Assembly: GCF_902635505.1 (NCBI RefSeq)
Contig: NC_045431.1
Coordinates: forward strand, 93,460,988-93,524,987
Direction: 5' to 3'
Length of the DNA: 64,000 nucleotides
DNA from: Sarcophilus harrisii
Taxonomy: Eukaryota > Chordata > Mammalia > Dasyuromorphia > Dasyuridae
Shown: positions 58,984 to 64,000 of the stretch, piece after piece
How positions within the stretch are numbered: position 1 is the first letter of the stretch
Layout: each line of letters starts with the position of its first letter
Made by a program: the position numbers and the translations under genes
The notes under the pieces: model-generated
What the model saw: only the letters and a program-made list of their open reading frames with translations
The model's database searches: none
Told to the model about the DNA's origin: nothing

Positions 58984-59469
58984 GTCCCTCTTTGTCTGTT
59001 TCTCTATCTCTATTTCTCTCCCCACAACAGAGGAGTGGTTTTTCTAAAATCTAATTATTAACAGGCCACATTGTCAAAAGAACACTTTAACCATATAGAA
59101 ATAACCAGAACAGTTTCCTTAAACAATAAGGAAAGACTCATTTCTCCATACAAGAAAAAAAAAACCCCAGAAACTATTTGGAAAAACCCACATGCATAAT
59201 ATCACTCATTTGCATTTTTGTTTTCTTGCAACACAGCCTGTCATTCCTACTGTTGTTATGAAATAGCATAGACACACGCAGCTTCAAGTTTTTGTTCACA
59301 AAGGTTCCTGTTCTTCAAGCCTCTCCCCTGAGAATAGGAGTTTAATCTGAAAGATGCCTACATGTTGGGAGCTGATGCTTTCCCTGAGCTACAAGTATTG
59401 AATGACATTTTGAATGGAGAAATTATAAACCTGCATAGTACTCCAGGAGTTCCGTAGCATAGCAATGTG

Positions 59470-59745
59470 CTAAGGAAAACACTCTGGTATGGCAGAAAGA
59501 GGGTGGGTCTAATGTCAAATTCCAGCCTTGTTCCTTAATATCTCTGTGACATTGGATAATAATAATAATATAATAGAATTTTAGATTTGCACAGCATTTT
59601 AAAAATATCATCTAATTTTCTTCTCACAGTATCCCTGGGAGGTGTGATTATCATTTCCATTTTGCAGTTAAAGAAACCAAGGCAAACTAATAAAATGACT
59701 TGTTTAGGCTAATGTTTGAGAATAGATTTGAACTTCATGATATTA
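59470..59745. repeat. Two MIR fragments in opposite orientation
   Basis: 59475-59560 is + ('actctggtatggcagaaaga', 'atatctctgtgacattggat'). 59570-59745 is reverse ('gatttgcacagcattttaaa', 'cagttaaagaaaccaaggca'). Confidence 0.55.
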
Positions 59746-60014
59746 AAACTTGAAGACTCTCCAGGAAAAATGTTTTATTAGCACCTCTTTCAATTATAAA
59801 TCATCCCTGTTGGAGGACTTGCTACAAAATTTTTCTGTTAAGTAAACTGCTTTCAAAACTTTTAAGATTTCAATAGAGATTGAAATCACATAAAATTAGC
59901 TAGTAAGTAGTTCAAATATTTCACACTCATCATTTTGTCCAAAGTTTCTTCATCTATAAAATGAAGAAATTAGGCTGAGCCTTAATGACTTTCCTTCTCT
60001 GACATGATTATATG

Positions 60015-60330
60015 AAATTCTGAGTTACAATCCCTGAATGTGGAGGTTGTGAAAAATTTAGCAACAATAAGAGGTTTTTGAATGTGTAATGAACAAAATT
60101 AATTCATAATCAAATGCATAATAAATCTGGTAATGTTTCTGGTAATGCCCATGTGGCGTTATGTGACTTCACTGCAGTTTTGTTTCTGAACACACAGTAT
60201 GTGCACTTGCACTGTGCATGCGCGAATGTTGCCAGAACACCTCAACTCAGATTTGAGATGGGATCGTGTAAAAATTTCTTGGGTGAAAAGGAGTTGTGAG
60301 TGGAAAAAAGGTTAAGAAACTCTATAACAC
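60015..60330. mobile_element. Possible hAT-type (Charlie-like) non-autonomous DNA transposon
   Basis: The left side has 'ctgagttacaatccctgaat' and 'gaggttgtgaaaaatttagc'. The right side has 'ggagttgtgagtggaaaaaa' then 'aagaaactc'. These resemble the termini of Charlie-like elements (which end GTTTGAGAA-like). The inside has no coding content. The ends are decayed and no 8-bp duplication was confirmed. Confidence 0.4.
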
Positions 60331-60654
60331 AGATGCCAAAGTTCCTTCACAGTAAAATGAATCATAGGTAATACAAAGCAATCTGGTTATGTCAACCATA
60401 TGTCTTCATTGACCTTTACGTATTACCAACTGACAAGCTGTGTAAAAAAGAATAATGTTAAAAGATATCATCAAAATAATGGTAAACAAAGAGTGAGTGA
60501 CAACTTGAATACTGCAATTGTTCCTGTGTGATGATGTCAATGAACCTAGAGGATGACCTTTAGCATTTGGATAAAACTCCTGTGAATAATTTTTGGGAAG
60601 ACATGGATGTAAGTCATACCAGATGAGAAGGTATGGATGGGTTATTATATGACA

Positions 60655-60705
60655 TATTAAGGCAGCTAAGTGCTATAGTGATAAAGTCAGGAAGACTCCA
60701 ATGTT
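60655..60705 (+). repeat. SINE head fragment
   Basis: 'aaggcagctaagtgctatag' and 'aaagtcaggaagactcc' are pieces of a MAR1-type head. Confidence 0.45.
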
Positions 60706-60957
60706 GTCAATCTATGTGAATGATAACTTTCCCATCCTTGGCTATAGAAGTCATATAAAATCATGGAGAAATCATGTTTTTTCCTCCTTCTGATACATTT
60801 GTATATGAAGTACTAATGCAGAAACAGGCATCACATAGAAGTGATCTTCAAAAAATCTTCCATGTTAAAATTGTCATTAGAGAAATGAATATATAATCCT
60901 TTCTGCATTAATTTTCTGGAGTCAGGGACCCAGAAAACAACATGATCATCAACTAAG

Positions 60958-61070
60958 TGATGGCAGGGACTGCTTTATTTTTATCTTTTTCTTCTCAAAA
61001 CCTTCCAGAGAACTGGATACATAGTAGGTGTTTAACAAATGTTGCTTTAATAGAATCGAATCCTTCAAGT
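60958..61070 (+). repeat. L2 3'-end fragment
   Basis: 'gatggcagggactgctttat' and 'ggatacatagtaggtgttta', then 'acaaatgttgctttaatag'. Confidence 0.6.
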
Positions 61071-61524
61071 TATAAATTTATATCTGGGTCTTTGTGCTGA
61101 AATGTTTCCAGCTGCTTCAAGAAAATTTTCATGTTCTCTAGTTTTATATATAGCTCACATTGTTAAAGGCTGTTTGTTTTTGTTTTTGTTCTTAGATTGG
61201 ACTACTTTGGTTTTTATCTAGAAAACACCTTATAATTTTACCAACAGATTCTACAGACATGTTAGAACACTAATGGGAATACATTGTAATTTAAGAATTA
61301 TAATGGATGAGCATGTCACTTCTGAATACATTTAGTGTATGAATTAAAATGCATGATCCTCTGAAAATAAATTAAAAATGGAAAAAGGGTTTGTTGGGTG
61401 ATATATAGGGTGATATCTCTTTGAGGAGATTTGAAGAAAAATGCTGACATTGTATATGAAAGAAAATTGTGTGGGGAAAAATGTAACAGGTTATTTAAAA
61501 ATAGTTCTAAGTATATGAATGTTT

Positions 61525-61700
61525 CACTTGGTTTTGTTTGTGCAACTTTTAAAAAACATAATCAAAATTATCCATTTTATAACCTATAATGCTCTATCAT
61601 TGGTCATAAATTCTTCCCTTACCCATGGATCTGACAGGTAAAATTTTTCATTCTCCCCTAATTTGGTTACTGGTCAATTGTTATTATTGCTGCAATCAAA
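61525..61700 (-). repeat. L1 ORF2 fragment, antisense
   Basis: 'cataatcaaaattatccatt', 'tggtcataaattcttccctt' and 'acccatggatctgacaggta' match the reverse L1 ORF2 middle region. Confidence 0.7.
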
Positions 61701-62104
61701 ATAATTCACCTAGTGGCCAATCCTCCAATGAAGAGGTACTCCAACCTCGGATATCATGAGTGATAGACAACAGACATACTGTACATTCAGAGCTAGAACA
61801 TCTAGGTTCTCAGGGTTTGTGGGACTTTGCTTTCCACTGTCTTTACAAATGAAAACCCAGGGCTATCTTGTGGCTCTAAAGCCTCCATAGTTACTAGAAT
61901 AGGATAATAGTGGAAGGGATGATAGATATAATCCTTTTATTTAGTAAATGTGGGAAAATGGCCTCTGCACTAATTTAAGTTGTATAAACTTCTTTTTCTT
62001 ATTTGTCATTATTTCTTGACATCAGAAGACATTAAACTATGTCAGATGTATCTTTTTTGATATGGAAATAGATGAAAAGAATTATGTATAGATTATTGTG
62101 GAAA

Positions 62105-62220
62105 CAAAATAGATAAATCAATCAATAAAACATTTATTGAGTGCCTACTAAGTTAGCCAGCCATAGTGTTAGGTGCTAAGGATAAAAATGAAATGGCTTC
62201 AAAGGAATTTATAGTATTTT
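62105..62220. repeat. L2/THER tail-type repeat
   Basis: 'aataaaacatttattgagtg', 'cctactaagttagccagcca' and 'ttaggtgctaaggataaaaa'. Confidence 0.6.
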
Positions 62221-62734
62221 AGTGGAGAGGGGGACGATGGTGGAAAACATGTATACATATAAACATAAGGTAAAACATATGCAGATTAAATGCAAAATAA
62301 CTTTAAGAAAGTAGTAGCAGCTTGGAGGAGAAGAGCAAATCAAGAAGGTCTCCTGTAGACAGAAGCATTTGAACTGAATTTGGAAAGAAACTAGGGATTC
62401 TAAGAGACTGGCATCCTTGATTGGCAAGAACACCCAGTAGAAGGCTACTGTGATAGTTATGATGAAGGTCTGAACTAGGATATGTATATTTAGCCCTCTT
62501 CTAATGAGGAGCTAAGGGAGACTGCTAACAATGGGATTGCTATTTTGCTCATGATCTTCTTATTTCTTCTTCTTCTTATGTGCTCTTTATGTTATATGCA
62601 ACATGATTGTGACACTAGTAAAAGGGAGATGAGTTGGGGAAAATGTTATAGTCTTTCTCTTTGATTATACATACATATGTACTACCCATATGATACCATA
62701 GAAATTTTAAAAATCATTTTAGAAAATAGCTAAG

Positions 62735-62890
62735 GATAGCTAAGTAGCACAGTAAATAGAGAACCAGCCAGGAGGAGCTGAATTCAAATCTGGCATCAGA
62801 CACTAGCTGTGTGACACTGGGCAAGTCACTTAACCCAAGTGGTTAAACTCTAATTGTCTCAATTCCCCTCCCCCCCAAAAAAATCTAGAA
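62735..62890 (+). repeat. Young tRNA-type SINE
   Basis: 'gatagctaagtagcacagta', 'caaatctggcatcagacact', 'agctgtgtgacactgggcaa' and 'gtcacttaacccaagtggtt', then a C/A-rich tail. Confidence 0.85.
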
Positions 62891-63064
62891 ATTAAAAACA
62901 AACAACTGGTTGTGAGATAGTTGGTATCTGATCTGAGTAAAACTGTCCACCTTGATTTACTTCAGTGAGTATAGTCAGTTGGAATAGTTCTATGGGCAGC
63001 CTCTTTATGTCTTAAGCTAGGTGGCTCATTTGGCTTGAACATTCAATATTTCTGTGAAGTAGAT

Positions 63065-63078
63065 GTTGCCATGGCAAC
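63065..63078. promoter_or_regulatory. Perfect RFX X-box palindrome in intron 1
   Basis: GTTGCCATGGCAAC is a perfect 14-bp palindrome and matches the highest-affinity RFX-family X-box (GTTGCC-NN-GGCAAC). It lies about 21 kb into CPE intron 1, in a GC-balanced stretch (about 62950-63250) without recognised repeats. RFX factors act in neuroendocrine, islet and ciliated cells, where CPE or its relatives are expressed. Binding is inferred, not shown. Confidence 0.6.
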
Positions 63079-63604
63079 AGAGCAGCTAAGCAGGTTGTGA
63101 GAGATTTCATTGGCTTGCTAGCTGTAGAACTGTGTGTTTGAGTTGCATTAATATGTTGTCTCCTGCTGCTTTTTATTGCAGAGACCATCTGGCATTAGCT
63201 GTATTTAAAGGTGCAGCTCTGTTACACAAAGGATATTGGAAGATGCCAGGTGATATGTTAAAAAATAAGAATCCTAGGCATTACTTTATTTAATCAGTCA
63301 GTGACTAAAAAATTCCTTTCCCAAACCCTTGCTTATGGCAAAGTATTAATTCAGGATTTTAGGCTTTGGCATAAAGAATGCCAGGGATTTACTATTCAGC
63401 CCATGGGCATTATAAAAATTTAATTGGCCAAGCATATATTCCTGCATGCTTAGTTTAACCTCAACATGACTAATCTACTTGTTTTATACAATATAGTCTC
63501 TCATAATGGATCTCCAAACTACAAAATAGTTCTGTGTTCTTTTAAGCATATTCATTTTGGAGAAAAAATTGAATACATTTATAGTGGAAAGTGGCCGGTT
63601 TTAA

Positions 63605-63765
63605 AAAAAATATTTAAAAATTTTATTTTTCTAATTACACGTAAAAACAATTTTCAACATTCATTAGAAAATTTTTTTGAATTCCAAATTTTCTTCCCTT
63701 TCTCCCCTACCTTCTCCCTGAGGTGGCAAGCAATTTGATAGAGGCTATATATATGCAGTTATGTG
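63605..63765 (-). repeat. Old L1 3' UTR, antisense
   Basis: 'aacaattttcaacattcatt' and 'ttgaattccaaattttcttc', then 'tctcccctaccttctccctg' and 'aggtggcaagcaatttgata', the oldest L1 3' UTR style in the window. Confidence 0.65.
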
Positions 63766-64000
63766 GCCAATTTCTTTTCTTTTCCTTTTTGTTTTTTGGT
63801 ATTTCATGGACATAAAATAGTAGATTTTGAAGATGGTAAGGGATGGAAAAACTTCAAACACATTTATTAGTTATTGATGGTATTTGCTGTGCATAAGATG
63901 CAGACTCAGAATATCCTTTGATCCCTACTATAATACTACCCGCTGGGCTAACATTGTTTTGGGGATATTACAATTGTAACAGAATACCTGCTTTAAGTCA

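Larger units (their letters stand above)
42156..64000 (+). other. CPE: CPE intron 1 (5' portion)
   Basis: Starts at the GTAGGG donor and runs past the end of the window. No segment encoding the expected exon 2 peptide (EPEFKYIGNMHGNE in mammals) was found, so at least 21.8 kb of intron 1 is present. Contents are the repeats listed separately. Stretches without recognised repeats include 42620-44730, 47905-48100, 48290-48990, 49640-51790, 53560-54240, 55760-56550, 57210-58470, 60335-60950, 61710-62100 and 62895-63600. Confidence 0.85.

Noticed and set aside
58792-59054. Arg-Glu and Ser-Leu repeat proteins
   Set aside because: They are translations of the (TC)n microsatellite on either strand.
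1-64000. A bacterial-type system, CRISPR array, integrated phage or intact retrovirus
   Set aside because: Base composition, repeats and the CPE exon show animal nuclear DNA. No direct-repeat array, phage genes or retroviral gag, pol or env frames were seen.

Overview
The window is AT-rich, repeat-dense vertebrate nuclear DNA containing one recognisable gene: the first coding exon of carboxypeptidase E (CPE), on the + strand at 41849-42155. It sits in a short CpG-rich promoter island (about 41270-42190). The repeats point to a marsupial. There are many tRNA-derived CORE-SINE copies of the MAR1/WALLSI type, long antisense stretches of marsupial L1 (ORF2 C-terminal peptides such as HCWWxC and KLWYMNIMEYY, plus characteristic 3' UTRs), and a background of old L2, MIR and L3/CR1 fragments. 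The young L1 subfamilies look Australian (dasyurid-like) to me, but that is an impression from memory and not a proof.

Layout. 1-12 kb: L2 and MIR fragments, then stacked, worn L1 copies lying antisense and interrupted by SINEs and microsatellites. 12-19 kb: mostly old MIR/L2 debris, with two young 5'-truncated L1 insertions side by side (15925-16072 and 16111-16960), each with its own target-site duplication. 19-25 kb: further L1 pieces, including an 81-bp L1 micro-insertion, and the 5'UTR/ORF1 and endonuclease parts of older L1s. 25-31 kb: SINEs, unassigned DNA, and a striking 151-bp inverted repeat, about 95% identical, whose arms enclose 993 bp. 31-34 kb: a nested stack in which an L3/CR1 relic was entered by a young L1, which was in turn entered by a retrocopied 3' UTR; a second retrocopy-like block lies next to it. 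35-39 kb: SINEs, an unnamed dispersed repeat that split a SINE, a 150-bp duplicated segment and another young L1. 40-42 kb: a long pyrimidine tract, then the CPE promoter and exon 1. 42156-64000: the 5' part of CPE intron 1, with the same repeat classes and no further exon.

The exon encodes the signal peptide, the short propeptide ending in five arginines, and the first part of the carboxypeptidase domain. The zinc ligands lie in later exons outside the window. Two RFX X-box motifs in non-repeat parts of intron 1 (a perfect palindrome at 63065-63078 and a near-perfect one at 51245-51258) are the most interesting regulatory candidates. I found no sign of a novel multi-gene system; the unusual content is retrotransposition history and possible CPE enhancers. 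No RNA gene, CRISPR array or intact retrovirus was seen. Family names for repeats come from memory of consensus sequences and need RepeatMasker confirmation.
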